Shown here piece after piece: positions 1 through 9,057 of a stretch of DNA of 64,000 bases. Within the stretch, counting starts at the first letter, position 1; every line of letters begins with the position of its first letter. Origin of the DNA: Colwellia sp. D2M02. GTDB lineage: Bacteria; Pseudomonadota; Gammaproteobacteria; Enterobacterales; Alteromonadaceae. The stretch covers positions 9,128 to 73,127 of the forward strand of contig NZ_JAHKPW010000064.1 of NCBI RefSeq assembly GCF_018860755.1. The letters are read 5' to 3'. Position numbers and translations under genes: made by a program. Below the pieces are notes generated by a model. The model was not told the origin of the DNA. It saw only the letters and a program-made list of their open reading frames with translations, and made no database searches.

Positions 1-30
1 AACTCGGTTTAAGAGATATTTAACAAAAAA

Positions 31-85
31 GTTAGGAAAAGTAGCTGCTAGAGCAACATTTGTTAAGCCGATCTCAGGTTAAGTA
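31..85 (+). repeat. Dispersed intergenic repeat, copy 1
   Basis: This 55-base stretch matches a second intergenic stretch at 12429-12483 at roughly four bases in five, with the shared blocks TTAGGAAAA, GCTAGAG, ATTT and TTAAGCC. Two similar short words, CTCGGTTTAAG at 3-13 and CTCAGGTTAAG at 73-83, flank it about 70 bases apart. This may therefore be the last unit of a tandem array that continues upstream of the window. No reading frame is evident in it. The function is unknown. Confidence 0.6.
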
Positions 86-141
86 ATCATTACTAAGGTA
101 ATTGTTTTTTAATAAAACCAATTAAATAATAGGGCTTTCCC

Positions 142-1758
142 GTGGCAAAAATAATTTCAAAAATCAATATTCGAAGTCAGGAGTTTTCCGATAATGCTGC
201 GCATATGCAAACTCAAATTGATGATTTACGCAATAAGCTCAGTGAGATTAAATTAGGTGGTGGTGAACGCAGTCGTCAGCGCCACTTGGAACGGGGTAAA
301 CTATTACCACGCGAGCGCATTAATGCGTTATTAGATGAAGGTTCAGCTTTTCTAGAGTTATCACAACTTGCCGCTTATAAAGTGTATGACGATAATGTAC
401 CTGCTGCTGGCATTATTACCGGCATTGGTCGAGTATCAGGACAAGAGTGTGTCATTGTTGCCAACGACGCCACCGTCAAAGGCGGCACTTACTACCCTCT
501 TACGGTCAAAAAACACCTTAGAGCACAAGCTATTGCTCAAGAGAATAACCTACCGTGTATTTATTTAGTGGACTCGGGCGGTGCTAATCTGCCCAATCAG
601 GATGATGTTTTCCCTGATAAAGAGCATTTTGGTCGTATTTTTTTCAATCAAGCAAATATGTCTGCTAATAATATTCCACAGATTGCCGTAGTCATGGGTT
701 CATGTACTGCCGGTGGCGCTTATGTTCCCGCCATGGCTGATGAGTCAATTATTGTTAAAGAGCAAGGCACTATCTTTTTAGCTGGCCCACCACTAGTAAA
801 AGCAGCAACGGGGGAAGAAGTTAGCGCTGAAGACTTAGGCGGTGCTGATGTGCATTGTCGTACCTCTGGCGTTACTGATCACTATGCTCAAAACGACCAC
901 CACGCACTAGATATTGCAAGAGCTGCAGTAAAGAATTTAAATCGCAATAAACCTATTAATATGCATCTGCACGCATTAGATAGCGTAGAAGCGCCAAGTT
1001 ATGCATGCGAAGAAATCTACGGCATTATCCCAAAAGAGACGAAGCAACCTTACGATGTCCGCGAAATTATTGCTCGCGTAGTTGACGGCAGTAATTTTGA
1101 TGAATTTAAAGCGTTGTATGGCACAACCCTTGTCTGCGGTTTTGCAAAAATATTCGGTTATAGTGTTGGCATTGTCGCGAATAACGGCGTACTTTTTGGT
1201 GAATCAGCCGAAAAAGGCGCTCATTTCATTCAACTTTGTGCACAACGTAAAATTCCGTTGGTATTTTTACAAAATATTACCGGCTTTATGGTGGGTAAAC
1301 AGTATGAATCTGGTGGTATTGCCAAGCATGGCGCTAAAATGGTTACCGCAGTAGCAACCGCTCAAGTACCTAAGTTTACCTTACTAATTGGTGGTAGCTT
1401 TGGCGCGGGTAATTACGGTATGTGTGGTCGAGCTTATGATCCTCGCTTCTTATTTATGTGGCCTAATGCGCGTATTTCAGTAATGGGTGGCGAACAAGCC
1501 GCTGGTGTTATGGCACAAGTCACTCGCGATAAAAAAGCTAAACTCGGTGAGTCTTGGTCAGCAGAGCAAGAGCAAACGTTTAAACAACCTATTATTGATG
1601 ACTACGAGCATCAAGGTCACCCTTATTATGCTTCAGCACGTTTATGGGACGACGGTATTATTGATCCTGCCGATACACGTAAAGTGTTGGGTTTAGCTAT
1701 TTCTGCAGCGCTTAATAAAACCATTGAAGACACCAAGTTTGGTATTTTCAGAATGTAA
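142..1758 (+). CDS. liuB: Methylcrotonyl-CoA carboxylase, carboxyltransferase (beta) subunit
   Basis: This is the carboxyltransferase half of 3-methylcrotonyl-CoA carboxylase. It moves CO2 from biotin on LiuA to methylcrotonyl-CoA in leucine degradation, in the cytoplasm. The 538 residues match the usual length (about 535). An acyl-CoA carboxylase carboxyltransferase domain fills the protein, with the Gly-rich stretches [15 protein letters not shown] in the N-terminal half and [14 protein letters not shown] from residue 417. The start is GTG, with AGGG about 8 bases upstream. It opens a same-strand cluster with liuC, liuA and liuE, which fixes the substrate as methylcrotonyl-CoA rather than propionyl-CoA. 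The usual upstream partner, isovaleryl-CoA dehydrogenase, would lie before the window. Confidence 0.95.
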   Translation: MAKIISKINIRSQEFSDNAAHMQTQIDDLRNKLSEIKLGGGERSRQRHLERGKLLPRERINALLDEGSAFLELSQLAAYKVYDDNVPAAGIITGIGRVSGQECVIVANDATVKGGTYYPLTVKKHLRAQAIAQENNLPCIYLVDSGGANLPNQDDVFPDKEHFGRIFFNQANMSANNIPQIAVVMGSCTAGGAYVPAMADESIIVKEQGTIFLAGPPLVKAATGEEVSAEDLGGADVHCRTSGVTDHYAQNDHHALDIARAAVKNLNRNKPINMHLHALDSVEAPSYACEEIYGIIPKETKQPYDVREIIARVVDGSNFDEFKALYGTTLVCGFAKIFGYSVGIVANNGVLFGESAEKGAHFIQLCAQRKIPLVFLQNITGFMVGKQYESGGIAKHGAKMVTAVATAQVPKFTLLIGGSFGAGNYGMCGRAYDPRFLFMWPNARISVMGGEQAAGVMAQVTRDKKAKLGESWSAEQEQTFKQPIIDDYEHQGHPYYASARLWDDGIIDPADTRKVLGLAISAALNKTIEDTKFGIFRM

Positions 1759-1824
1759 TAAGTTACCGCCGATTTAGCTAACAGAATGTACATCGGTTAG
1801 CTCATCAGTGTTGAGGACAATAAA

Positions 1825-2685
1825 ATGATTGATAACATTGCAAATCAAATATCTAACGAAGGTGAAAGTGCAATACTGTTTAGCGTAGATGACAGCGGCG
1901 TCGCTTTTGTCACGTTAAACACCCCTGATAAGCATAATGCCTTTGACGATACCATTATTGCCACATTAACCGCCACCTTTAGTGAAATAGCAAAACGTGA
2001 TGATATTCGCGTGGTTATTTTACAAGCCAACGGTAAAAGCTTTAGCGCAGGTGCTGATTTAGCGTGGATGCAGCGAATGGCAAGTTATAGCTATGAAGAT
2101 AACTTAAACGATGCCAATAAATTAGCCGTCATGTTAAAAACGCTTAACTTTTTACCACAACCGACCATTGCAAAAATACAAGGAGCCGCTTTTGGTGGTG
2201 CTGTTGGTTTAGTCAGCTGCTGTGACATTGCTATTGCAAGTAATAAAGCCAGCTTTTGTTTAAGTGAAGTCAAACTAGGATTAATACCCGCAACCATCAG
2301 TCCTTATGTTATTAACGCAATAGGGGTTAAAGCATCGCGACGTTACTTTCAAACTGCCGAACGCTTTTTTGCTGACAAAGCACTACAGCTTGGTTTGGTT
2401 GATGAGGTTACAGAGCCTGAGTTATTAAACGATGCGCTAAATGCTATGGTGAAAAAACTGCTTAATAATGGCCCTGATGCCATGGCACAAGTCAAACAGC
2501 TTATTTTTGATGTTGCTTACCAGCCCATTAATAACAATTTGCTTGCCGACACCAGTGAGCGTATCGCAAAAATAAGAGTCTCTGCTGAAGGACAAGAAGG
2601 TTTAAGTGCCTTTTTTGATAAACGCGCACCCGCATGGCAACACGCTATTACCTCACCTGTTACCGAAAATAAGAGCAAAGGATAA
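1825..2685 (+). CDS. liuC: Methylglutaconyl-CoA hydratase (crotonase family)
   Basis: This is an enoyl-CoA hydratase/isomerase-fold enzyme of 286 residues. The motifs SAGADLAWM (CoA-binding and oxyanion-hole region) and QGAAFGGAVGLVSCCD are visible. It is assigned as 3-methylglutaconyl-CoA hydratase from its place between liuB and liuA, since crotonase sequence alone does not fix the substrate. It would hydrate methylglutaconyl-CoA to HMG-CoA. TTGAGGAC lies just upstream of the ATG. The N-terminus is about 20 residues longer than usual. Five bases separate its stop from liuA, consistent with one transcript. Confidence 0.9.
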   Translation: MIDNIANQISNEGESAILFSVDDSGVAFVTLNTPDKHNAFDDTIIATLTATFSEIAKRDDIRVVILQANGKSFSAGADLAWMQRMASYSYEDNLNDANKLAVMLKTLNFLPQPTIAKIQGAAFGGAVGLVSCCDIAIASNKASFCLSEVKLGLIPATISPYVINAIGVKASRRYFQTAERFFADKALQLGLVDEVTEPELLNDALNAMVKKLLNNGPDAMAQVKQLIFDVAYQPINNNLLADTSERIAKIRVSAEGQEGLSAFFDKRAPAWQHAITSPVTENKSKG

Positions 2686-2690
2686 CCCTC

Positions 2691-4754
2691 ATGTTTACTA
2701 AAATATTAATTGCCAACCGTGGTGAAATTGCTTGTCGAATTATTAAGACCGCCAAAAAAATGGGAATTCTAACGGTTGCGGTTTATTCTGATGCAGATAA
2801 AGACGCTTTACATGTACATATGGCAGACGAAGCGATTTACCTTGGCCCCTCACCTTCGCGTGAGAGCTACTTATTAGGCGATAAAGTTCTTGCTGCTGCG
2901 AAAAAAACAGGCGCCCAAGCCATTCATCCTGGTTACGGTTTTTTATCTGAAAACAGTGATTTTTGTCGTGCTTGTAGCGAGCAAAACATTACATTTATTG
3001 GTCCTCCTGTTGGCGCTATTGAAGCGATGGGATCAAAATCTGCTGCTAAAAATATTATGGAAAAAGCACAAGTTCCTTTAGTGCCTGGTTATCATGGTGA
3101 TGATCAAAACGAACGGGTGTTAAAAAAAGCAGCTGATGACATGGGTTATCCTGTACTACTTAAAGCAACCGCTGGCGGCGGTGGTAAAGGCATGCGACAA
3201 GTTTGGTCTGAAAATGAATTTAGTGACGGTTTTGCCGCAGCAAAACGTGAAGCAATGTCATCTTTTGGCGATGATACTATGCTGGTTGAAAAGTACTTAA
3301 CCCAACCTCGTCATGTAGAAATTCAAGTGTTTTGTGATAACCATAATAATGCTGTTTACCTTTTTGAGCGAGACTGTTCGGTACAACGCCGCCATCAAAA
3401 AGTGATTGAAGAAGCGCCAGCATTTAACATGAGCGAAGCACTACGCGCTCAAATGGGTGAGTCGGCAATAAAGTCAGCGCAAGCTATTGGCTATCAAGGC
3501 GCAGGAACTGTGGAATTCTTACTTGATATTGATGGCTCATTTTACTTTATGGAAATGAATACCCGTTTGCAAGTAGAGCATCCGGTCACAGAAATGATTT
3601 CTGGACAAGATTTAGTAGAATGGCAATTGCGTGTTGCCGCTGGTGAGAAGCTCCCCAAATCACAACAAGAGCTAACCCTGAACGGCCATGCATTTGAGGC
3701 ACGTATTTATGCTGAAGACCCAAATAATGACTTTCTTCCTGCCACAGGTACATTAAACCTACTAAAAACGCCAATAGAAAGTTCGCATGTGCGTATTGAT
3801 ACTGGTGTTAGGCAAGGCGATGAGGTGAGCGTTTTTTACGACCCGATGATTGCTAAATTAATTGTATGGGATGAGAGCCGTGCTAAAGCCTTACAACGCC
3901 TAACCAAAGCATTAAGAGAATACCGCATTGATGGCGTCACTACCAATATCGACTTTTTATATAATGTTGCGACAACGCAAGCATTTCAGCAAGAGCAAAT
4001 TGATACCGGCTTTATTGAAAAAAATCAGAGTGCTATTTTTCACCAAGCAACGACAACCGATGAGTGCATGAAAATAACGCATAAACTACCCATTGCGGCA
4101 TTATTTTTAGTGTTGTCACTCGCGCAAAAATCAAAGAAAAGCGCTTTAAAAAGCTCAGACCCTCACTCCCCTTGGCATCATAGCGATGCTTGGCGTTTAA
4201 ACGAGCCACACCATCACCGTTTTACGCTTGCCTATGACGAGCAGACATTTCATATTAATGTTGAGCAACAAAGTCGAGCAGAGCAGCGCGACTTTATAAT
4301 CTACATTCAAAGTGACAGCAGTGACACAAGCCAAAAATTTATCTGCCAAGGTGAATTAATGGGTGAAAATATCATTGCTGTTATTGATGGTCACCGTAGT
4401 CAAACAGTGATTGCACAAAGTGATAATAGCCTTAATTTATATCAAGAAGATGGCGTATATAGCTTTACCCAAGTAGTAGCCGATCGTGGACAAAGTAATG
4501 AAGCAAGTGATCATGGCGGCTTAAATGCCCCAATGAATGGCACTATAATCAGCGTGTTAGTTAACGCAGGAGATAATGTTACCAAAGATCAACCATTAAT
4601 GATTATGGAAGCCATGAAAATGGAACACACCATTAAAGCTCCCTGCAATGGCACCATTAACGAAGTATTTTTCAACACTGGAGATATGGTTGATGGTGGT
4701 GCTGCTTTACTTGCTTTTAGCAGTGATAACAGCCCTACTAACAAGGAGCTTTGA
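2691..4754 (+). CDS. liuA: Methylcrotonyl-CoA carboxylase, biotin-carrying (alpha) subunit
   Basis: This 687-residue protein carries biotin carboxylase and the biotin carrier. The N-terminal 450 residues form the biotin carboxylase and ATP-grasp unit: [16 protein letters not shown] at the start, then GGGGKGMR, the HVEIQVF strand and [15 protein letters not shown]. After a variable linker the C-terminus holds the biotinyl domain, with the acceptor lysine in EAMKMEH (Lys643). It carboxylates biotin with ATP and bicarbonate and works with LiuB. It overlaps the weak TTG before liuE by a few bases, and liuE's Shine-Dalgarno AAGGAG lies inside its last codons, implying tight coupling. Confidence 0.95.
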   Translation: MFTKILIANRGEIACRIIKTAKKMGILTVAVYSDADKDALHVHMADEAIYLGPSPSRESYLLGDKVLAAAKKTGAQAIHPGYGFLSENSDFCRACSEQNITFIGPPVGAIEAMGSKSAAKNIMEKAQVPLVPGYHGDDQNERVLKKAADDMGYPVLLKATAGGGGKGMRQVWSENEFSDGFAAAKREAMSSFGDDTMLVEKYLTQPRHVEIQVFCDNHNNAVYLFERDCSVQRRHQKVIEEAPAFNMSEALRAQMGESAIKSAQAIGYQGAGTVEFLLDIDGSFYFMEMNTRLQVEHPVTEMISGQDLVEWQLRVAAGEKLPKSQQELTLNGHAFEARIYAEDPNNDFLPATGTLNLLKTPIESSHVRIDTGVRQGDEVSVFYDPMIAKLIVWDESRAKALQRLTKALREYRIDGVTTNIDFLYNVATTQAFQQEQIDTGFIEKNQSAIFHQATTTDECMKITHKLPIAALFLVLSLAQKSKKSALKSSDPHSPWHHSDAWRLNEPHHHRFTLAYDEQTFHINVEQQSRAEQRDFIIYIQSDSSDTSQKFICQGELMGENIIAVIDGHRSQTVIAQSDNSLNLYQEDGVYSFTQVVADRGQSNEASDHGGLNAPMNGTIISVLVNAGDNVTKDQPLMIMEAMKMEHTIKAPCNGTINEVFFNTGDMVDGGAALLAFSSDNSPTNKEL

Positions 4755-4756
4755 TA

Positions 4757-5689
4757 ATGAATGATATAACTCAAACCAGCTCACCTACATTACCGACATT
4801 CGTTAAAATTGTTGAGGTAGGCCCACGTGATGGCTTGCAAAATGAAGTTATTCCTATCTCAGCACAAGATAAAGTTTCTTTAATAACTCAACTTGCAGAT
4901 GCAGGTGTGAGTTATATAGAAAGTGGTAGTTTTGTATCACCTAAATGGGTGCCACAAATGGCAACTTCCACTGAAGTTTTTCAAACATTAACACGTAAAC
5001 CTAGTGTCACTTATGCCGCACTAACACCAAATATGAAAGGGTTTGAAGCGGCAATGGCAGCGGGAGCTGATGAAGTAGCAATATTTGCAGCAGCATCAGA
5101 AAGCTTTAGCCAAAAAAACATTAATTGCTCAATTGAGGAAAGCATTACACGCTTTGAGCCAATATTAGCCGCCGCTAAAAATGCCAATATTAAAGTACGC
5201 GGTTATGTCTCTTGTGTTGTAGGTTGCCCATACGAAGGAAACATCTCCCCTGATGCCGTCGCTTTGGTTGCTCAAACCTTATACAACAAAGGCTGCTATG
5301 AGATATCACTTGGCGATACTATAGGTGTAGGCACACCAGCGAGTGTAACAAAGATGTTACAGGCAGTTAGCGCACGTGTACCAATGGCTAAACTAGCAGT
5401 TCATTTTCATGATACCTATGGCCAAGCGTTAACTAACATTTACGCAGCACTTCAGCTTGGTATAAATGTCGTTGACTCGGCTATTGCAGGCTTAGGCGGC
5501 TGTCCCTATGCTAAGGGCGCTTCTGGCAATGTTGCAACCGAAGATGTTGTCTACCTATTAAATGGTTTAGGTATAGAATCAAATATAGATTTCAATAAAC
5601 TGCTCAGCGCAGGATGGTTTATCAGCGATAAACTAGGTAAGGCCCCTATATCAAAAGTATCTAACGCCTACCTAGCTAAAGCTCAATAA
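4757..5689 (+). CDS. liuE: Hydroxymethylglutaryl-CoA lyase
   Basis: This enzyme cleaves HMG-CoA to acetoacetate and acetyl-CoA, the last Liu step. The 310 residues show the family motifs GPRDGLQNE near the N-terminus, [12 protein letters not shown] (metal-binding His residues) and [12 protein letters not shown] (catalytic Cys loop). I choose ATG 4757 because AAGGAG at 4743-4748 sits 8 bases before it. A TTG six bases earlier would be too close to that site. Its product acetoacetate is the substrate of the CoA-transferase encoded just downstream. Confidence 0.93.
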   Translation: MNDITQTSSPTLPTFVKIVEVGPRDGLQNEVIPISAQDKVSLITQLADAGVSYIESGSFVSPKWVPQMATSTEVFQTLTRKPSVTYAALTPNMKGFEAAMAAGADEVAIFAAASESFSQKNINCSIEESITRFEPILAAAKNANIKVRGYVSCVVGCPYEGNISPDAVALVAQTLYNKGCYEISLGDTIGVGTPASVTKMLQAVSARVPMAKLAVHFHDTYGQALTNIYAALQLGINVVDSAIAGLGGCPYAKGASGNVATEDVVYLLNGLGIESNIDFNKLLSAGWFISDKLGKAPISKVSNAYLAKAQ

Positions 5690-5724
5690 AATAGAGTTCA
5701 TAACTAATTACTCAGGAGAGAAAA

Positions 5725-6462
5725 ATGGCAGGATTTGACAAAGTAGTGTCAAGCTACGAAGAAGCCATGGCAGGGTTAACCGATAACATGACCATTATTG
5801 CTGGCGGTTTCGGTTTATGTGGTATTCCAGAGAACCTTATCGCCGAAATAAAGCGTAAAGGAACTAAAGGCTTAACCTTGGTTTCAAATAACTGTGGCGT
5901 AGATGACTTTGGGTTAGGCGTACTCCTACCTAACCGTCAAATAAAAAAAATCATTGCATCATATGTTGGTGAAAATGCCGAATTTGAACGTCAAATGATG
6001 GCAGGTGAATTAGAAGTAGAATTAACACCACAAGGAACATTAGCTGAAAAAATGCGTGCTGGCGGCGCTGGTATTCCTGCATTTTTTACAGCGACAGGGG
6101 TTGGCACTCCAGTAGCCGAAGGCAAAGAAGAGCGAAGCTTTAACGGACGAGACTATATTTTAGAAGAAGCGATTACTGGCGACTTTGCTATTGTTAAAGC
6201 ATGGAAGGCCGACAGGTATGGCAATTTAGTTTTTCGAAAAACAGCACGTAACTTTAACCCATTAGCAGCGACTGCGGGTAAAATTACGGTAGTTGAAGTT
6301 GAAGAAATTGTTGAAGTAGGTGAATTAGACCCTGATCAAATTCACACTCCAGGTATTTACGTTAATCGTGTGATTAAAGGCAGTTTTGAAAAGCGCATTG
6401 AGCAACGTACTACTCGCCCAGCAGACTCAGAAACTGCCCAACCAAAGCATCAGGGAGAATAA
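5725..6462 (+). CDS. scoA: 3-oxoacid CoA-transferase, subunit A
   Basis: This is the alpha subunit of succinyl-CoA:3-ketoacid CoA-transferase (SCOT), family I CoA-transferase. Its 245 residues include the N-terminal motif [13 protein letters not shown]. With subunit B it activates acetoacetate to acetoacetyl-CoA. A strong Shine-Dalgarno, AGGAGAG, lies 6-8 bases before the ATG. It follows liuE by 35 bases and precedes subunit B by 2 bases. An acetate- or butyrate-type CoA-transferase is possible by sequence, but the acetoacetate-producing context favours SCOT. Confidence 0.88.
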   Translation: MAGFDKVVSSYEEAMAGLTDNMTIIAGGFGLCGIPENLIAEIKRKGTKGLTLVSNNCGVDDFGLGVLLPNRQIKKIIASYVGENAEFERQMMAGELEVELTPQGTLAEKMRAGGAGIPAFFTATGVGTPVAEGKEERSFNGRDYILEEAITGDFAIVKAWKADRYGNLVFRKTARNFNPLAATAGKITVVEVEEIVEVGELDPDQIHTPGIYVNRVIKGSFEKRIEQRTTRPADSETAQPKHQGE

Positions 6463-6464
6463 CC

Positions 6465-7121
6465 ATGGCTTTATCAAGAGAGCAAATTGCTCAACGTGTT
6501 GCCCAAGAATTAAAAGACGGTTATTACGTCAACTTAGGCATTGGTATCCCAACACTTGTTGCTAACTTTGTGCCAAAAGGTATTGAAGTAATGTTACAGT
6601 CTGAAAACGGTTTACTGGGTATGGGACAATTCCCAACAGAAGGTGAAATTGACGCAGACTTAATCAATGCTGGCAAACAAACCGTTACTATGGCAACAGG
6701 TGCTTCTATTTTTGATTCTGCCGAGTCATTTGCCATGATTCGTGGTGGTCATGTTGATTTAACGGTACTAGGCGCTTTTGAAGTTGATGTTCATGGCAAT
6801 ATTGCTTCTTACATGATCCCAGGAAAGCTAATTAAAGGCATGGGCGGTGCTATGGATTTAGTTGCAGGCGCAGACAATATTATTGTAACTATGACTCACG
6901 CATCGAAGCATGGTGTATCTAAGCTGCTTAATAATTGCTCTTTACCGTTAACCGGTAAAGGTTGTATTAAAAAAGTACTTACTGATCTTGCCTTTATTGA
7001 AATAAAACAAGGTAAGTTTCATTTACTTGAGCGTGCACCTGGCGTTACCGTAGAAGAAATTATTAAATTAACCGAAGGTGAGCTCATCGTAAACGGTGAT
7101 ATACCTGAAATGAAATTTTAG
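6465..7121 (+). CDS. scoB: 3-oxoacid CoA-transferase, subunit B
   Basis: This is the beta subunit of SCOT, 218 residues. The catalytic glutamate is Glu47 in SENGLLGMG; in this family it forms the enzyme-CoA thioester. NLGIGIPT near residue 23 is the usual nucleotide-loop motif. The ATG follows CAGGGAGAA. It ends the leucine-degradation cluster: acetoacetate from LiuE becomes acetoacetyl-CoA at the expense of succinyl-CoA and can then be thiolysed to acetyl-CoA. Confidence 0.9.
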   Translation: MALSREQIAQRVAQELKDGYYVNLGIGIPTLVANFVPKGIEVMLQSENGLLGMGQFPTEGEIDADLINAGKQTVTMATGASIFDSAESFAMIRGGHVDLTVLGAFEVDVHGNIASYMIPGKLIKGMGGAMDLVAGADNIIVTMTHASKHGVSKLLNNCSLPLTGKGCIKKVLTDLAFIEIKQGKFHLLERAPGVTVEEIIKLTEGELIVNGDIPEMKF

Positions 7122-7144
7122 TAAACATGAGACTCAATAAGAGC

Positions 7145-7191
7145 TAAGTATCCGCTAAACTTGCATTTTCGGCAAAATTTAGTGATACTTA
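7145..7191 (+). promoter_or_regulatory. Hairpin overlapping the first strand of the riboswitch
   Basis: TAAGTATC at 7145-7152 pairs with GATACTTA at 7184-7191, and inside this CTAAA pairs with TTTAG and TGC with GCA. There is no T-run after it, so it is not a standard terminator for scoB. Its 3' arm shares bases 7188-7191 with the proposed P1 strand of the riboswitch, so the two folds compete. Confidence 0.5.
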
Positions 7192-7300
7192 ACTTCGACA
7201 AAGAAAAGGCAAGGCTCGCGAAAACGTGCTACGCAAAACCACCGGTCTAAGGGTTTAGTAATACTGCTAAGCCTATGACAGCGGAGTTACCTCGTTAAGG
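7188..7300 (+). ncRNA. Cyclic di-GMP-I (GEMM) riboswitch
   Basis: The segment has the hallmarks of the GEMM-I aptamer. They are an A-rich entry with AAAAGGCAAGG, a first hairpin closed by a GAAA loop, then ACGCAAAACCACCGG and TCTAAGG. After these come the second hairpin and the 3' signature GCCTATGACAGCGGAGTTACC, given here in parts. CTTAAC 7188-7193 can pair with GTTAAG 7294-7299 as P1. Family knowledge: GEMM RNAs bind c-di-GMP and control motility, adhesion and secreted-protein genes. AAAACCAC (7235-7242), part of the aptamer core, can alternatively pair with GTGGTTTT (7310-7317), which runs into a T-tract. That suggests a transcription-termination platform, but this part is inference. Confidence 0.85.
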
Positions 7301-7352
7301 GTACATCCTGTGGTTTTTTCTTTTATTAACTCAATTATTTAAGGTTATTAAA

Positions 7353-7712
7353 ATGAAAAAATTATTACTAGCTTCAACCATTACAGCTTTAACATTAACG
7401 TTTACATTTAACGCACCAACAGCTCAGGCTGCTAATATAGCTCAAAGCTTATGCGACTATGTCGCTGCTGATGACAAAAAACGTATGCGTTCTTTTTTAA
7501 AGTCTCATAAATTAAAAATACGTAGTATTTTTGATGGTGTTCAATGTAATGGCCAGAACTTGTTAGAATTTGCAGCAACGTCAGGCTCAGTAGAGACTGG
7601 CTCTTTGATGATTTCAAAATTACCAAAGAAAGTTGTATCAGCTAATTTAGCGCTTATTCAAACAGGATCACAACCGTTGATCGATGCTGCTAACGATCGT
7701 GTTAGTAGCTAA
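7353..7712 (+). CDS. Secreted DUF3718 family protein under c-di-GMP riboswitch
   Basis: This is a 119-residue exported protein. A signal peptide (Lys2-Lys3, hydrophobic core, cleavage after AQA about residue 26) precedes a small domain of the DUF3718 type. LCDYVAADDKKRMRSFLK and CNGQNLLEFAA are the recognisable blocks, with two cysteines that could form a disulfide. Function is unknown in the family. It stands alone with its own terminator at 7793-7821. The GEMM riboswitch about 50 bases upstream indicates control by c-di-GMP, so a role at the cell surface or in the sessile/motile switch is plausible but unproven. Confidence 0.85.
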   Translation: MKKLLLASTITALTLTFTFNAPTAQAANIAQSLCDYVAADDKKRMRSFLKSHKLKIRSIFDGVQCNGQNLLEFAATSGSVETGSLMISKLPKKVVSANLALIQTGSQPLIDAANDRVSS

Positions 7713-7792
7713 AAATTATTTCAAGTAAACGTTAATGTTTTGTAGTAACAAAGTATAAGAATGTTTCACTGGTAAATAATTCTATGTCACTT

Positions 7793-7821
7793 AAAAAGCC
7801 AGCATTTGCTGGCTTTTTTTT
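7793..7821 (+). terminator. Rho-independent terminator after the DUF3718 gene
   Basis: AAAAAGCCAGC (7793-7803) pairs with GCTGGCTTTTT across a 4-base loop, followed by more T residues. Confidence 0.92.
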
Positions 7822-7869
7822 ATCTACAACTTACAATGAAGTTAGGTAGTGTTAATAATAAAATAATCG

Positions 7870-9021
7870 ATGAGTAGTAAACGAAATAAAAACCATAGTC
7901 AACATGCTCTAGTATTAACTGGCGGTGGTGCACGCGCTGCTTATCAAGTCGGTGTATTATCTGCTATCGCTAAATTTGTGCCTCGTAATCATCCAAGTCC
8001 CTTCCCCATTCTTTGTGGAACATCAGCCGGAGCAATCAACTCAACAGCACTTGCTTGTTATACCTCATGCTTTCAATTGGGGGTTAAAAAGCTTGAATGG
8101 GTTTGGAAAAACTTTAATATTTCCCAAGTTTATCACTGTGATCCAACAAGGGTTTATGGTCACATTGCTTATGGCATGCTGGCTAGCTTTCAGGCGGATT
8201 ACGCAAATAAATCATCACACAGTTTATTAAATAACGCACCATTAAGACACTTACTTAATCGCTTGATCGACTTTAGGAGAATTGATAGAAATATACTTCA
8301 AGGAACATTATCTGCATTATCAGTTACGGCATCTAGCTATAGTAACGGCGATTCTATTAGCTTTTATCAAGGAAAGGATAATATACAGCCTTGGTCGCGT
8401 GTGAAACGAAAAGGTGAAAAAAGCCAATTAAACACCGAACATTTAATGGCTTCGGCCGCTATTCCTATGGTATTTCCATCAGTAAAAATTAAAAACCAAT
8501 ATTTTGGTGACGGGTCTGTACATCAACTTTCACCGTTAAGCCCTGCAATACATTTAGGCGCTAAACGATTATTTATTATTGGCGTCGAACAACCAAAAGA
8601 ACTAATACACCCTAATGAAAACAACCCTCACCCACCAACAGGTGCAACAGTAGCAGGGCACTTACTCGACTCTATATTTTCTGACACTATGAGTAGCGAC
8701 CTTGAAAGAATGTCGAGAATTAATGCAACCTTACAACTCATTCCTCAAGAAGTGCGCGCTAAAAATGAAGGGTTGCAGCATATTGACAGTTTTGTCGTCA
8801 ACCCAAGTCATAATTTTAACGCAATTGCTAGCGACTATTATCAAGATTTACCGCTCTCGATTCGGTTACTACTAAGAAGCTCAGGTATTAAGAGTGAGTC
8901 TGACTCAAGTATTATGAGTTATTTACTCTTTGATAAAAATTTTTGTAGTGAGCTGATTAAACTTGGTTTTGAGGATGCAATGCAAAAAGAAAGTTCTATA
9001 CGAGCATTCCTTGACCTTTAG
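7870..9021 (+). CDS. Patatin-like phospholipase
   Basis: This 383-residue protein has the three patatin signatures. They are the oxyanion loop GGGAR (residues 18-22), the nucleophile elbow GTSAG (Ser52) and the catalytic DG (Asp214 in YFGDGS). Together these form a Ser-Asp dyad that hydrolyses acyl ester bonds of lipids. No signal peptide is seen. The ATG has only a weak ribosome site. The substrate cannot be read from sequence. It lies alone between a terminator and a convergent antiporter gene. Confidence 0.9.
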   Translation: MSSKRNKNHSQHALVLTGGGARAAYQVGVLSAIAKFVPRNHPSPFPILCGTSAGAINSTALACYTSCFQLGVKKLEWVWKNFNISQVYHCDPTRVYGHIAYGMLASFQADYANKSSHSLLNNAPLRHLLNRLIDFRRIDRNILQGTLSALSVTASSYSNGDSISFYQGKDNIQPWSRVKRKGEKSQLNTEHLMASAAIPMVFPSVKIKNQYFGDGSVHQLSPLSPAIHLGAKRLFIIGVEQPKELIHPNENNPHPPTGATVAGHLLDSIFSDTMSSDLERMSRINATLQLIPQEVRAKNEGLQHIDSFVVNPSHNFNAIASDYYQDLPLSIRLLLRSSGIKSESDSSIMSYLLFDKNFCSELIKLGFEDAMQKESSIRAFLDL

Positions 9022-9057
9022 AATTTTATCACCAATAAAATCATACACCTATTGTGC

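Noticed and set aside
4751-4756. TTG start for HMG-CoA lyase
   Set aside because: It lies only 2 bases from the Shine-Dalgarno; ATG 4757 has correct spacing.
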